64,000 bases of DNA from Manduca sexta (GCF_014839805.1 NC_051128.1:13282466-13346465), one strand, 5' to 3'; positions 36,302 to 48,575 are shown, counted from the first letter of the stretch. Made by a program: numbers and translations. Notes: generated by a model from the sequence alone, not told the origin.

Positions 36302-37190
36302 ACTAACGCCCGAAATTAATAACCAATCCTAATCCAATGTATGCTATCTAAGACTGATAATTCATTCGTTTTTATGGATAAAGCATGCCAATAACCAATC
36401 CATAGATTGAGTAAGCTATCTCTGACAATAATCGATCTTTGAGAGGACGGATTACAGATCACAGATTACCCTCTGTTTAAAAATGACAGTTTACGCTTGC
36501 CAATACTCTATCTACCCGTTTTGACATTTGATTTGATTGTTGTAAACAATCGCATTTTCCAATCGGACCAATTCCTCAGTTTACTCCATATGTTTTGAAT
36601 ATCGCTTACACTGATTTTGAGGGAAACGAAAAGACAATGGAAATATCCATATTCTCTAGTGACAGTGACGACAGTGATTTGGAGGGACTAGCGATACTGA
36701 TAGTAAAAATAGCTAAACTGGAAGTCGCGCTTCATCACGGGTAATGAAAAGAGTTAACTCCATGCAGACCCTGAATGAGTTTGATTTCACGTTTAGATTA
36801 GGCTTTCGAAATATGCTTGCCAATCATTGTTAGTTAAACTGATGCCGTATATCCGTGTTACTTCTATGTACAAAGTAAATAATTTTTGACAAAAAATATT
36901 GTACCTACCGAACTATTATATAGGTACTAACAAGGGGCAATTGCATCGTTTTTCTAAGAACTATGGTGTTTCTCCATTCCATCAATTTTTGCTGAGGAAT
37001 AGGAAATATTTATATTGTCTTTTTCAGGATACTTGGTACATGGAAGCGTCGCTTCCCTTTGATTGCATTGACATTGCGTTTATCTTTACCTAAAGTTCAA
37101 GCAATAATAATTGCAATCGAAAGATAGTCGGCAATCTAAGATAGGTTTCAGTCTTGGATAGCAGATACATTATTAATTTCGGGCGTTAGT
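36302..37190. mobile_element. Decayed DNA transposon with 21-bp perfect inverted ends
   Basis: The terminal 21 bases (ACTAACGCCCGAAATTAATA plus A) are a perfect inverted pair at 36302-36322 and 37170-37190. Similarity continues inward ('aatgtatgctatctaagac' against reverse 'aatgtatctgctatccaaga'). It is 889 bp. A start at 36637 gives an acidic peptide with SSDSDDSDLEGL, and a nearby frame reads LNEFDFTFRLGFR, both reminiscent of PIF/Harbinger transposase N-termini. No clear 3-bp duplication is seen, so the superfamily is tentative. Confidence 0.65.
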
Positions 37191-37673
37191 GGATGATAAA
37201 TCCTACTTACGACCATAGTTATTAATATCTCGATTTTCAACCACTCAAAACCTGATAGGGGTCATCCCAAAAGTATTCCATTCAAATATACCCTAGAACG
37301 ACACTGCAATGTCTATTCATTTTTATATTTCCGATTTTCCGGATCAATATATTATCATTTTCCGGATCAAAATCTATTGATACATTTCCATTCTATTGTA
37401 CTATAGCCCAAATCCGTTTAGCGTATTTTCCTCCTCGGAAAACCTTCCTAGTAACACAGGAAGTCACAAAAAGGAAAATAAAAACGCGAAGGTACAGGAA
37501 AAAACATGCGATAACTGATTATCAATGACACAAATTTATGGCCCCCATTTTAACAAGGTTATGTTTTATCGGCAAAGATTGATTGCCTAATTATATTTCT
37601 GTTAATTGGGTTACATTATGTTCTTGGTTTGAAAAGGATATAGACGGTACCCACTCTGTGTGTACTTAACTTA
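37191..37673. other. Gene-free DNA
   Basis: A short direct repeat 'attttccggatcaa' occurs twice near 37330-37375. No gene. Confidence 0.4.
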
Positions 37674-37929
37674 TACTGCCGTGCTATGCTCAAAAGCGGT
37701 ATCTCAAAAAAAAATACATGATTTTTATGTCGTCAGATAGCTTAAAGAAATACCCATCTAATGAACTTACCTAAATACGGTATCTAGTTTAGAACTTGTT
37801 CAAAAAACCTAAAAAGAGTTTCTCTATGTAATTTTAACATACAAACTATAAAACTATATTTAAAAAACTGCGATTATCTCGAAATAAGGTTTCCCTGACA
37901 TACCGCTTTTGCTCTTAGCACGGCAGTAT
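37674..37929. mobile_element. TA-flanked MITE with ~34-bp inverted ends
   Basis: TA at both sides (37674-37675, 37928-37929) and termini CTGCCGTGCTATGCTCAAAA / CTGCCGTGCTAAGAGCAAAA, extending through GCGGTAT. TA duplication suggests a Tc1/mariner-dependent element. The interior is AT-rich and non-coding. Confidence 0.8.
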
Positions 37930-38340
37930 ACTTTCTTTATAAAAACATTACTAATGCCTATACCAAATGGCGGCAATATTGACAACATCCGCAGAAGTGT
38001 TCTCACTCGATTCTAATAAGTGCTTGATGAAAATACTTTTCAAATTTTTAATCATAGTATAGCACAGTTATGACTTTAAGTAGCTTATTTCTTATTGAAA
38101 TGTTTGCTTTGAATATAAAAAGAATTGAACAATATTTTATAAGGTTTTGTGGTATTCCCAAGCGGTCTAATGTCGGAGTGCGCCATCGCGGGATTTTGTT
38201 CCGTGTAGCGATGTAGGATTAGAGAAATCCGACATAGTGCCTCAGTTAAGAAACTTATGCAATGTTCTGATGCAATTTCTACGCTAAAATACATACACAT
38301 GTATCTGAATTGCAAATATCTAAATTCTTCGGGAGTATAT

Positions 38341-38648
38341 GGTGGTACGTCTCTCATATGTGCAAGTGCGCGTGGATAGGTACCACCGCAATGTCTATTT
38401 CTGCTGCCAAGTAGCAGTGTGTAGTCACGGTTACGTTCCGGTTTGAAGGAAATTGTAGCCAATGTAACTACTGGACATAATAAGACATACAGCATATCAT
38501 ATCTCAGGATGGCGAGCGCAATGAAATACCAAACAATACTTTATAATTCAAGCTATTGGATGGCGTTTCTAATGTTTATGAGCGGTCGTATCGCTTACGA
38601 TCAGACGAACGGTAAGCTCGTCTCGTCATTTCAAGCAATAAAAAAAAA
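38341..38648 (+). repeat. Repeat family C copy
   Basis: Complete copy ending 'gcaataaaaaaaaa'. Overlapping open frames on both strands (including 136 codons minus at 38085-38495) are artefacts. Confidence 0.75.
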
Positions 38649-39256
38649 TCTTATTTAGGACTTTCCAGGTACTGTTCGCGACTCCCATGAATTAACTTTC
38701 CCGTATAAGTCACACTGTGTACTTTCCCGGGACAAATTATACTATTTAATTCAAGACATTATCTGTCTGCATGTTACAATTTATCTAAATAAATTCAGCA
38801 TTATAAATAAACATTTTCAAAAACCTCCACGTATATATTAGTGATTTTATTATATTTCAATAGTATCCAATGGTCTAAGAAAGATTACTCTATTCCAAAA
38901 AAAACCCAGTACCGCCCGCTTGAAGCCTAGACGCTCCCACTTTTCTAATCAGATAGATGTGACCAACTAACCGTGCCACTTCGAAGCCCAGATTAGATTG
39001 TAATAAGAGGTTACGTGATTTTATGTAGAGAAACAAATTAACTTTACGCCACACAATTTATCTAATTTAGGCCCACTTTATCATGGTGGTTGCTCCAATG
39101 TTCTATTTGTATACTTGAGACATATACATACAGGGGATTAGAACATGGATTTCTGATAATAAGTACATCATCAAATTTGATAATTTCTTATCGGGCTTTA
39201 GCAAAGGAATTCAGGGTCATATTTTTAACATCCTGTATGTATATAATAGAAAACTA
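38649..39256. other. Gene-free DNA
   Basis: Nothing recognised. Confidence 0.4.
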
Positions 39257-39562
39257 CAGCGATAGCCTAATTGGGAGTGGATTAGACCGCCGAGAATGTC
39301 CGCAAGTTCACAACCCAAGGACAGGCACCTCTAACATTTCTAAAGTTATGTGTATTCTTGAATTGTCGCTTGCTTTCACAGTGAAAGAAAACATCCTGAA
39401 GAAATCTGCATACCTGAGAAATTCTCCATAAAAAATTCAAAGGTGTGTAAACTGCCAAAAGCACTAGGCCAGCGTTAGTGGACAAAGGCCTAAACCCTCT
39501 CAGTTATAGAGGAGGCTCGTGGCCAGCAATGGGTGAGTATATAATACTGAACTTTTATTATG
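39257..39562 (+). repeat. SINE family B copy
   Basis: A box TAGCCTAATTG. The B box is eroded ('agttcacaaccc'). The body and 'taatactgaacttttatta' tail are present. Confidence 0.8.
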
Positions 39563-39789
39563 ATATTACGTATGTATTGTATTTATAATCTAAAAATAAA
39601 AAAGTGGCTGCTCAATTCTCAATTCTTACCTCATATGGCAATTGACATCATATCAACATACTGACATAGATTTAATATTTGCAAAAAATATATACCTACC
39701 CACTTGCGCCATGTTCCAACTTTTGTGTAGGCGGGATAAGTAAGCCTACTTAGAAACGTAACAAAATTAACTCAAGCATTATTACAGCT

Positions 39790-40068
39790 GGTGTTATTAG
39801 TGGGCATTATGAGGCTTAAAATCTAATGTCTCAAGGTGACAAACGTCGTGGCAGGCGACTTGGCCATTTCTTCAGTATTAAAAGAGAATGAAATTAAAGG
39901 CCTAACTAGGCTAGATTTAAGATCTAATTTCAAATGGCGTACAATCTAACGCTTTAGTGCGCGTAGCGTTTGTTATTTGTGATTCAAAGTAGTATGTGAT
40001 ATTCTTATTGTTTATGGTAGGCATGGTGCTTACAGGTGAACGACTTCTCTGATTATTCTATAAAAAAA
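39790..40068 (+). repeat. Diverged relative of repeat family C
   Basis: 'ttagtgggcattatgaggc', 'aatgtctcaaggtgac' and 'attgtttatggtaggc' align in order with family C, with an unrelated middle. It ends in 'ctataaaaaaaac'. Confidence 0.5.
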
Positions 40069-40553
40069 ACCTCAAACCGATAGGAACGTATGTAAGCAGT
40101 ATTTAGAATATTAACGATTTTAAACATCTTTTTATCGTAGATTACAGAATGGACAATACATTTCATTAAACGTTTCTTGTCTTTTGAACTAAATTGGAAA
40201 TCAGCTTACAAAGTGAAAAAAAATTGCAAGTAATAAAATATATTTTTCCTGCACCAACATATATTTCGTACATATGGTATTTTAACTGCTCGCCTTAATA
40301 TTTCCAGGAAAAAGTTAAAATTTATGACAGTTAAAATATATGACTCTTGCTGAAATATTTTAGACAGTAAATATACTTTTGTGTAAAATAATTTTATACG
40401 CTATGTTTAAAAGCGACATTCCGTACCGTAGCTGCATTGTGTACAATTGCTACGACCGTACCATATGCTACGACGTAGCCCTCTGATCTACGAGCTACGC
40501 CGTAGCCTGATAATTAAAATTTCACTATTCCAATGTTCCATTGGCTGTATACT

Positions 40554-41855
40554 TAGTCTGGCCATAAATACTGTTACACTTAATTATAAAAAAATATTAC
40601 ATTTGAATTTCGAATCTGTCATTTTTATACGATTGTTCATTGTGTTTTCTCATTTTGGCGCCAATACATTGTAAAATATTTTGCGATATTAAAATGGTGT
40701 GGGGTGATAAAGAGAACCGAATCGCTGTGATAGCATTACACAAAGTAGGTATGGAGCCAAATGCAATTTTTAAAACTCTCCATACACTTGGTATTAGTAA
40801 AATGTTTGTGTACCGGGCTATTAATAGGTACAATGAGACCTCCTCTGTTTGTGACAGAAAAAGATCTGGCCGTCCACGTAGTGTTCGTACGAAAAAGGTG
40901 GTCAAAGCAGTAAGGGAAAGAATTCGAAGAAATCCTGTCCGAAAGCAAAAGATTTTATCTCGGGAAATGAAGATAGCACCTAGAACCATGTCGCGTATTT
41001 TAAAAGATGACTTAGGACTTGCAGCCTATAAGAGACGCACTGGCCATTTCTTAACTGATAATTTAAAGAAGAATAGGGTGGTAAAATCGAAACAACTACT
41101 GAAGCGGTACGCAAAGGGAGGTCACAGAAAAATTTTGTTTACGGATGAGAAAATTTTTACAATTGAGCAACATTTTAACAAACAAAATGACCGTATTTAT
41201 GCTCAAAGCTCTAAGGAAGCTTCCCAATTAGTCGACAGAGTGCAACGTGGACATTATCCGACTTCAGTGATGGTTTGGTGGGGTGTTAGCTATGAAGGAG
41301 TGACTGAGCCATATTTTTGTGAAAAGGTATCAAAACATCGGCACAAGTGTATCAAGATACCATTCTTGAGAAGGTAGTTAAGCCCCTTAACATCACCATG
41401 TTCAATAACCAAGTATGGTCCTTCCAGCAAGACTCGGCGCCGGGTCATAAAGCTCGGTCCACGCAGTCTTGGTTGGAATCGAACGTTTCGGACTTCATCA
41501 GAGCTGAAGACTGGCCGTCGTCTAGTCCCGATCTTAATCCGCTGGATTATGATTTGTGGTCAGTTTTAGAGAGTACAGCTTGCTCTAAACGCCATGATAA
41601 TTTGGAGTCCCTAAAACAATCTATACGATTGGCAGTGAAGAATTTTCCCATGGAAAGAGTGCGTGCTTCTATTGATAACTGGCCTCATCGTTTAAAGGAC
41701 TGTATTGCAGCCAATGGAGACCACTTCGAATAAGCTTTTTATATTTTTAATTGTTTTATATTTATGTATTAAACTGACACACTGTAAAAGTAATAAATGT
41801 TATTTGCAGTTAACAATTTTCTTTTTTCTTTATTACAATATTTATGGCAAGACTA
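40554..41855 (+). mobile_element. maT-type (DD37D) mariner transposon
   Basis: TA target duplications lie at 40554-40555 and 41854-41855. Inside them GTCTGGCCATAAATACTGT and reverse GTCTTGCCATAAATATTGT form 19-bp inverted repeats with two mismatches. The ~1.3-kb element holds a single transposase gene. Size, TA duplication and the D..D37D spacing of the enzyme all fit the maT family of Tc1/mariner elements, which is known from Lepidoptera. Confidence 0.92.
40694..41733 (+). pseudogene. maT mariner transposase, one frameshift
   Basis: Cut-and-paste transposase that would bind its own ends and excise the element. The N-terminal half (residues 1-110) has paired helix-turn-helix regions joined by a GRPR motif (59-62). 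Catalytic residues are D151 in LFTDEK, a second Asp in QQDSAPGHK (about 247) and a third Asp in SPDLNPLDYDLW, 37 residues later, giving DD37D. The reading frame breaks at a GG pair (41326-41327), where one added G would restore it. The second part then runs to the stop at 41733, for about 346 codons in total, the usual length. I chose ATG 40694 over 40640 because the MVWGDKENR start fits the domain. As written it is inactive, but otherwise all motifs are kept. Confidence 0.92.
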
Positions 41856-42445
41856 GGTATAGCTTATATATTCAATTATTTTGCAGTCAGTAGTTCTATT
41901 AGCAATTAAGGAATTCTGTTGTTTTATAAACAACACATTTATCACAGTACTATATTGTTTTATTTCGTTTGATGTAAATATTAGTATTAAGGTTGTGTCA
42001 AGATATTTTTATATCGCCTTCTCTTATACCTAATAGTTTAACTTCTTCATTATTAAAAAATCATAATCGACAAAACTCAACACAATACTGCCGTAAGTTA
42101 AATATTACTCGTTACAATTTAAATAAATAAAATATCTCTTTCAAAACCTATCTCAGTATTAAAATTATTCCGTGGTTTACACATGTCGTAAAGCTCCACG
42201 TGGACAGGTACAATAAAATAGACCCGCTTTGAATATATCTTTCCCGGCGGACCGCTTGCCCAAACTTTAACTTCCCGCATACCTTACGTAAGCAATACTT
42301 ATCTTAACTTATACTCACAACAGTGGAAACAAAATCGTAGAACCACCTATCACTAAATACTAAATAACACGTTATTTTTAACACGTTATTAATAACACAA
42401 TTATTGCTTCACGTTGCGTGCTCAATTCCGTTATTTAAAAAAAAA
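41856..42445. other. Single-copy DNA upstream of CpG block
   Basis: No gene recognised. 'taacacgttatt' is directly repeated near 42366-42392. Confidence 0.4.
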
Positions 42446-42760
42446 ACACTTTGACAGTTCGAAATTTGAAAAGCGCGAGTTGTCAACCCGTTTACGCGGT
42501 TTGTTTTGGCGAGTAGGGTACGCGCGGCCCGGCTGGCTGTTGCCGGCGGAGTAACCCTCCCGCGCTGTCATTGCGCGCGCAGTGTTAACGCGTCGATTTT
42601 AATACGTAGGTGTAAGAACTGCTTTTGCTCGGGAGCGTTGTGCTTTAATTAAGCGTTTATCGGTCGTTCGCGATTAATGTACGTGGTCACTCATTCAGTC
42701 AAAGGGTTAATTGATTTTGAATTTAATTGTGTTTAGATGTTTAAGGGTTAGGATGTAAGT
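42446..42760 (+). promoter_or_regulatory. CpG-rich promoter-like block
   Basis: A local rise in G+C and CpG (for example 'gcgcggcccggctggctgtt', 'tcattgcgcgcgcag') in AT-rich surroundings. At 42693 an arthropod initiator match TCAGTC occurs, and a donor-like GGAT|GTAAGTGAAG follows about 60 bases on (GT at 42755). Together these suggest a transcription start with a short 5' exon on the plus strand. No coding exon is recognised downstream, so this is inference. Confidence 0.35.
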
Positions 42761-43309
42761 GAAGTTGTTTATGGAATGCTTCATTTCAGGTTATATTTTA
42801 TTTAATGTCAATTTAATTAAAGTTGAAAATATTATTAAATCCCTGGAGTGCCAAGTGTAGACAGCGGTAACCCCAAAATTTAATACAGAATTCGCTGATG
42901 AATTTCAAGTACTTAAAGTTAAGAAAATAACATGTTTATCGCTTACCTAAGTAGAGAAGCCAGAATAAGAAATCTACAAAAAATAACTTGTCTAGACCAT
43001 AGAGTATAGAATAGTACTACGTTACCAAGCTTTAACTCTTGTAAAGAATTGTAAAAGACATTGATCATAAACAAGATAATATTGTGTCACAAAATCAAAA
43101 ACTATGAGAAATTAAGGAAATTGGAAATCTGTTAAAAACAATAGCATGTAATATAACACCAACAGAATTTGTTACTACAAATGTAAATATTTGCAAAGAA
43201 AATAATTAAAATTAATAGTATATTTCTGAATATTTTACTGTCTTTTAAAGATAACCTTTAATTTGCTATCGCAAATCTCCAAGCTGAATAGCTTCAGAGG
43301 CTTCTTTTA
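42761..43309. other. Gene-free DNA
   Basis: Nothing recognised. Confidence 0.35.
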
Positions 43310-43412
43310 TTAATGGCTCGACTTTACTGCATCTGATATTAATAAAGTTTAGCCCAAAAAAATGTCAACAAACTATCCCTTGATAGTCAACACAATTATG
43401 CCGACCTGCCTA
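43310..43412 (+). repeat. Repeat family D, diverged fragment
   Basis: Has 'actgcatctgatattaa' and 'gtcaacacaattatgccgac'. One hairpin arm is eroded. Confidence 0.55.
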
Positions 43413-44279
43413 ATAGCTTCTTCACGCTCTACTAACCGAAACACTGCAAACTGGACACAATACGCGTGATGTAAACACTGTCACAATATTTCAACGTGGA
43501 CTCAGCAAATAGCATCACCGAATATTTGCCAACCCTAGCTGGCAACATTAATGACGCTAAATGCAAATAGAGAATTCGCGTCAACCATTTTATTTTTTAT
43601 TTATTTGCCTCATTAGTGGCAGTGCAAAGTATTCCAGATGGCTGCAAATCAGCGCTGATTGGGTTCTAAATTTAAAATCCAGCAGCAATAACTGATCCGC
43701 TTTTGACATTACATCTATTACTAATTATATTATTTATGGTAATAAATGTGTTACTTGTAAATGAATTAATACATAATACAAATATTAAGGACTAGCAAGG
43801 AAATGTTCAAGATGTTAAAATTTTAATATCATTATTTCATCCAAGAAATAATTGAAATGCTTGGAACTGCGATGATTGCCTAATGTCAAAAGTAATTAAG
43901 TATTAACCATATCAAAACTCGGATATTGGTTTCAGTCACACTTTATGTTGTAATTAGAATGGTTCAAAAAATAAAACAGCTGTCAATTGAACCTTGTCAT
44001 ATTATTACATAACACTGCCTGCACCTTCGCGGATACATCTGGATCTTATCTTGTAATATGTAAAAATCAATGTTAGTTTATTAAGTTGTAATAGGTAGCG
44101 CGCGAGTCAGTCACGCTATCTCCGAATTTATCCGATTTCAATAAAATTTTGTTGCCTTTGGTTGGTTCGAGCTTAAAAGATAGGAATAGGTGCTATTATC
44201 GAGATCTAAAAAGTTGAAACATAGTCGACATAATCGGTCTACTTTGAAGAAAGTCTGTAGAAGGACAATATCTCTACAG
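43413..44279. other. Gene-free DNA
   Basis: No gene or known element. GC-richer stretches at 43430-43590 are unassigned. Confidence 0.35.
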
Positions 44280-44284
44280 GGACT

Positions 44285-44405
44285 AGGTATTTAGCCCAAT
44301 GTCCGCTTGGATGATGTTATACTCCCAAGTGTCGACATTGGGCCGTAAGACCGGTGAAACCAACATTATCGTTCCACCCCCAGAATGATAGTAGCAATAA
44401 AACGT
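44285..44405 (+). repeat. Repeat family G, copy 2
   Basis: 'ggccgtaagaccggtgaaac' and 'cgttccacccccagaatg' match the 24.5-kb copy, with a longer left part. Confidence 0.6.
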
Positions 44406-45342
44406 GTATTGGACGCGGAAAGAAAAGGACATCTCCCAACTCTTCGATCTACGATATTAGGAAGAGAGTCGAATGGCAGGGTTTCATTTATTTATTTATA
44501 ATTAGGAGAACCAGTAGTTGTTACGTTATAAATAGTTCCAATAAAATAAAACAGTAATAATAGGTTTAAATGTACAACATTTTAAGGTGTCACAGCTTTA
44601 GTTTAATAAGTTTTAGTCGGTAGCACAGTTTATACTGGCGAGTCCAACAGAAATCCGTAAACGGATTATCCCGTATTAAAAAAAGAACAACGTTTGCCAA
44701 GTCTACTAATAAATAAATAAAATGGAAATAAGTGTAACTTATATGCCTTTTTTACTTTTATGCATGTAGTAGTAGTAAGTAGTAGTAGAACACTTCTAGA
44801 AAGTCGAGCACCTGGTTACGTTGTTAACTATTTACATTTTAAATTTAGAGTTTGTATCTAATGTTATCGACTAGTTTACTTGGACCAAAAAAAAATATTT
44901 TGTATTGTTAATAATATAAATACCACGTTAGAAAGTATTATATTATTATAATAAGATATAGATCAAAATGATTGATGAATCGAAAATTGTGTGACTTTTG
45001 ACTGTAATAAATCATGAAACTCGTGTTGGTTATTTGACAATAATTTATTAATTTTGTTTGCTATAGTCTGCAATAATATTACAAATTTTAATAGTCAAAT
45101 TTCTTTGTAAGTTTGTATTTAGAAGAAAATTCTTTGCCTGATAGCTAAGTTATTCCTGTAGGCAACAGGATAATTTTATTCCTTTAATGGATTTTAGCTT
45201 AGGGTAATCCTCAAATATTATTTTATGTAAGTGAATTAATTACTGGTTCAATATAAAAAAAAAAAATTAGTAAAAGTGTACCGCATTGTTCGTTATTCTA
45301 AATTTAAAATTATTTGCATACACGTGAGCTTTCTTAAACGGG
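44406..45342. other. AT-rich DNA
   Basis: A (TTTA)n plus 'aggagaaccag' border lies near 44488-44516, and a TAG-repeat microsatellite at about 44768-44789. No gene. Confidence 0.4.
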
Positions 45343-45452
45343 CTCGGCATATTTGCCACTGCATCTTATGGTTATTGGAATAGAGTCCAAATATAGTTCG
45401 ACTGACATTGACACCTGACCAATCGACAGAATTACTATGCTGGCCTAGTTGG
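45343..45452 (+). repeat. Repeat family D, diverged copy
   Basis: 'ccactgcatcttatggtta' to 'ctatgctggcctagttgg'. The hairpin is degraded. Confidence 0.55.
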
Positions 45453-47491
45453 AATTCTTCGCAATAATCTTAAAAATAAAAAAGGTAACCAAGAAAACCA
45501 AAATACGAGACATTTAAAATGTTCTAGTGTTATTAAAGCCTACGCAGGCTATTGTTACTAAATCAACAGGTTGCCGAGCCGAACAATGGTCTACAAGACA
45601 TTATATCAGAACCCACGCTGTAATTATGACATCTCTACAATTAAAAACATTTCACGTTGATGTCTTTTGTATTGAATTTAAATATTTACAAACTGGTAGA
45701 GACTACAGTTACACTATACAAAATAATATGGCATTTGCAACCATAAGATTAAGGATATTTATGGCAAAGCGGTTTTATGCCTTTGCAGTTTTATTTAATA
45801 TAATAAAAATGTTATTAATAAAATATCAGCCTATGTCATTATTGTCACACTGCCCGACATAGGTTTCACAATGAAAAGCATTAGTTCTAGAATTGAAAAT
45901 TTATACTCAAATAAAAAGCCTTATAATAATTAATAAGTATAAAAAAATGATTTTACTTTCAACCAACCACACTTTTCTCTTTCTTATATTTTAATTTAAA
46001 CTAAATCCCTCTCTTCATTCAGTAATAACAATTTTAACTTTAAGAGTTGCTCATAAAAGTCCCTTGCAATAAATTTGGGAACCCAGAATACTTTACCCAA
46101 CCTTCCTTTACAAAGGACAGTAACTTATACAATGGAATTTAGAAACAAGTGAAATGTTACCACGTATAAACGAATACTTTTATTAGAAATCTAATCTTAT
46201 TTCCTTGGATATGGTAGAGCCACGGGTTTCCTTTCAGTAATGTACCAGCTCGACCGGGGTTTCACCGTTAAGTCATTAAAAAGAATAGTAATTTGGCCTT
46301 TCATGTCCGTGCTACAAATGTATAGAAAAGGCATAAGTATTGCTTTCGGAGTTGCATTGGCTCTTTTTTCAGATTGTTAAATATTTAGAGAGTCAGTTAG
46401 TCCATTTTTTATCTCAGTATGTTAAATGTAATAATTTTTAGTCAAATTCATATTTTCACAGTTTTAAAGTAAAAAAGGGAAAACTTATTTTCTCGCCTAA
46501 AGCGAGCCGAGCCGTCACAAGGCATTGTAACGTTCATTTAATTACTTTTTCTCAAATAAACTTTTGAAAGGTCGTAATAATTTGATAAAGGATTTTTAAT
46601 TTCACTTTACATGCAGATCATGTTTTTAAACAGCATGATAATTTATGGCTTAAACCTTTTAATTAAGGGATGTAAAATAAAATATTATAGACATAGTAAT
46701 GCCGAGACGTCATACCTGCGTTTTAAAATAAGCTTTATACTATTATTTTAACCAATTGAAATTCGACATGAAAAAAAATCTGTAAAAAAATATTTGTTTG
46801 TTTTGGCATAATGAAAACATTTTTAGGGCCGCCTGGGAATTTTTTTGGCAAGCAGATTAAATATAGCATTAAAAAAATAAAAAAGGTGTTTGGAAACTCC
46901 TTAAAAATATGTATTAATCCTAATTCCCATGAGTACATAAATTTACATTTTCATATATATTTTTTTGTTAATAAAACTAGATGATTTACATCACGTAAGT
47001 TTGTAATAAATTAATATACTTTTTTATTTAATTATTTACCTGCATTTTAACTTATCCATATTTTATATATTTATATTACTTATACATTTTCCATAAAATG
47101 AATATTGATAATAGTATCATAAAAAGTGAGAAAAGGTAAATAAAAGGAATTTACCCATGATTAAAACATTAAAACATGACGACTCTTTCAAAATAATAAA
47201 AAAGCCATCAACACTGATTCTAAATAAAATAGAATATAGGAAATATAACAAATATATTTGACTACGGTAAAAACTTCAATATTTTATTATAGTCTATTTA
47301 ATGAGCGTAGATTTATTTAGTAAATATTTTTTAATAATCTTGTTCATGTAATGGAATGGCTGAAGAAGCAAGAGTCAAACTTTGTTTAAAAATCTTAAAA
47401 TGAAATAGTTCAAAGTACCTGTATAATCAAAATGGAAAAAATATCACAAACAATTATCAACAGTAATGTTACAATAATAAAATTCACTTAC
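45453..47491. other. AT-rich DNA, possible intron
   Basis: No gene is recognised. A 111-codon open frame (45527-45862) lacks motifs. If the minus-strand exon at 47.5 kb is real, this would be its downstream intron. Confidence 0.35.
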
Positions 47492-47565
47492 CTGTGATGA
47501 TTTCTTTACGTATAATGATGGATGGATGATTTTGTTCTTCGATGATCATGACAATAGATACGTAC
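47492..47565 (-). other. Candidate internal exon, 74 nt
   Basis: On the minus strand a branch-point-like 'ctaat', a T-rich tract and 'tttcag' precede the exon, and CAG|GTAAGTGAA follows it. One frame is open through the exon, with residues YVSIVMIIEEQNHPSIIIRK then EIIT. The other two frames contain stops. Splice phases would be 2 at the 5' side and 1 at the 3' side. I do not recognise the protein. The exon start itself (GTACGT) also looks like a donor, so a boundary error is possible. Confidence 0.4.
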
Positions 47566-47671
47566 CTGAAATAAAAATATTAGTTTAAACAAGTCTTTAA
47601 TTATCTTCCTGCTAGCTTCGATTAAGAGTAATAAAACGGCATCATTATTTTACAGTTGTCAAGAGAATGAC

Positions 47672-47770
47672 TTCACTGCACCTAATGGAAAGTAGAGTTG
47701 AGTCCAAATAGTAGCGTCTGACGAGGGTTGATTACACCTCGCCAGTCGACACAATTATGCCGGTCTGTTT
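47672..47770 (+). repeat. Repeat family D, central fragment
   Basis: From 'ctgcacctaatggaaagtag' to 'acaattatgccggtctgt', with the right hairpin arm 'cagtcgac' kept. Confidence 0.65.
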
Positions 47771-47899
47771 CAAAACGAATATTGTTGTATTATAAATTGT
47801 ATTTTCCTTTTGTTTGTTTTTTTTTTATTTTCCCTACCTCATAAGATGTTTAATCAGTGACCGATAAATGTGTTTTTTTCTTTTCTTTTTTTTTTTTTA

Positions 47900-48222
47900 A
47901 TTTGGGTGAAATTTAGAACACAGGCCATAATTTTGTATTTTTGGGTTTACAATACTTTCACATATTTTTTCTTTATTTTATACGCGCACGAAAATGTGAC
48001 CCCATCGCACCTAATGGTAAGTGGAGTGGAGTCCAATAGAATATAGCCTGACGATAAATTATTACCCTCGACAGTCGACATAATTATGCCGGCCTGTTGA
48101 AACTGTATATGTATATATAAACATGCTAATCCCGGAACGCGACACACTAATGTGAGTCACTATGGTAGGTTTTAGATCTTATTTATGGTGGCCATTATCC
48201 AGGCGGATACAAATGTCCTACC
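47900..48222 (+). repeat. Repeat family D, long copy
   Basis: One of two copies with a left extension starting 'gaaatttagaacacagg' and 'tttttgggtttacaatac'. It ends 'ggatacaaatgtcctacca'. Confidence 0.8.
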
Positions 48223-48550
48223 AATAGAAATATAATTTTGACTCACGATATACATTTACATTCTATGCGACATTATTCATAAAAAAAAATATTTGCATAT
48301 TTTTTTCTTTTTTTATATTAATCGTATGAGCAATAAAATGAAACAATTTTACATAAGGAATAAAATTAATTGAGTTTCGAATAAAATAAATATCAAAAAT
48401 TGTTTTATTGTAACGGAAAAATGTGTTATTCAATTTTCCTTTATGTATAAAACCATCAGATTAAATTCTAGAAATTTATTTACGAAAAAATGTTGTTAGT
48501 TAAAAGAATTAAATATTTATATAGTAGAAAATTTTTATCACTTATTACCG
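48223..48550. other. AT-rich DNA
   Basis: Nothing recognised. Confidence 0.4.
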
Positions 48551-48575
48551 CCCCATCACGGAAAATAAAGTAAAC

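Noticed and set aside
38085..38495. 136-codon minus-strand open frame
   Set aside because: Half of it is repeat family C read backwards and the rest is AT-rich. No motif.
45527..45862. 111-codon open frame
   Set aside because: No domain, signal or splice context, and the length is expected by chance in 64 kb.
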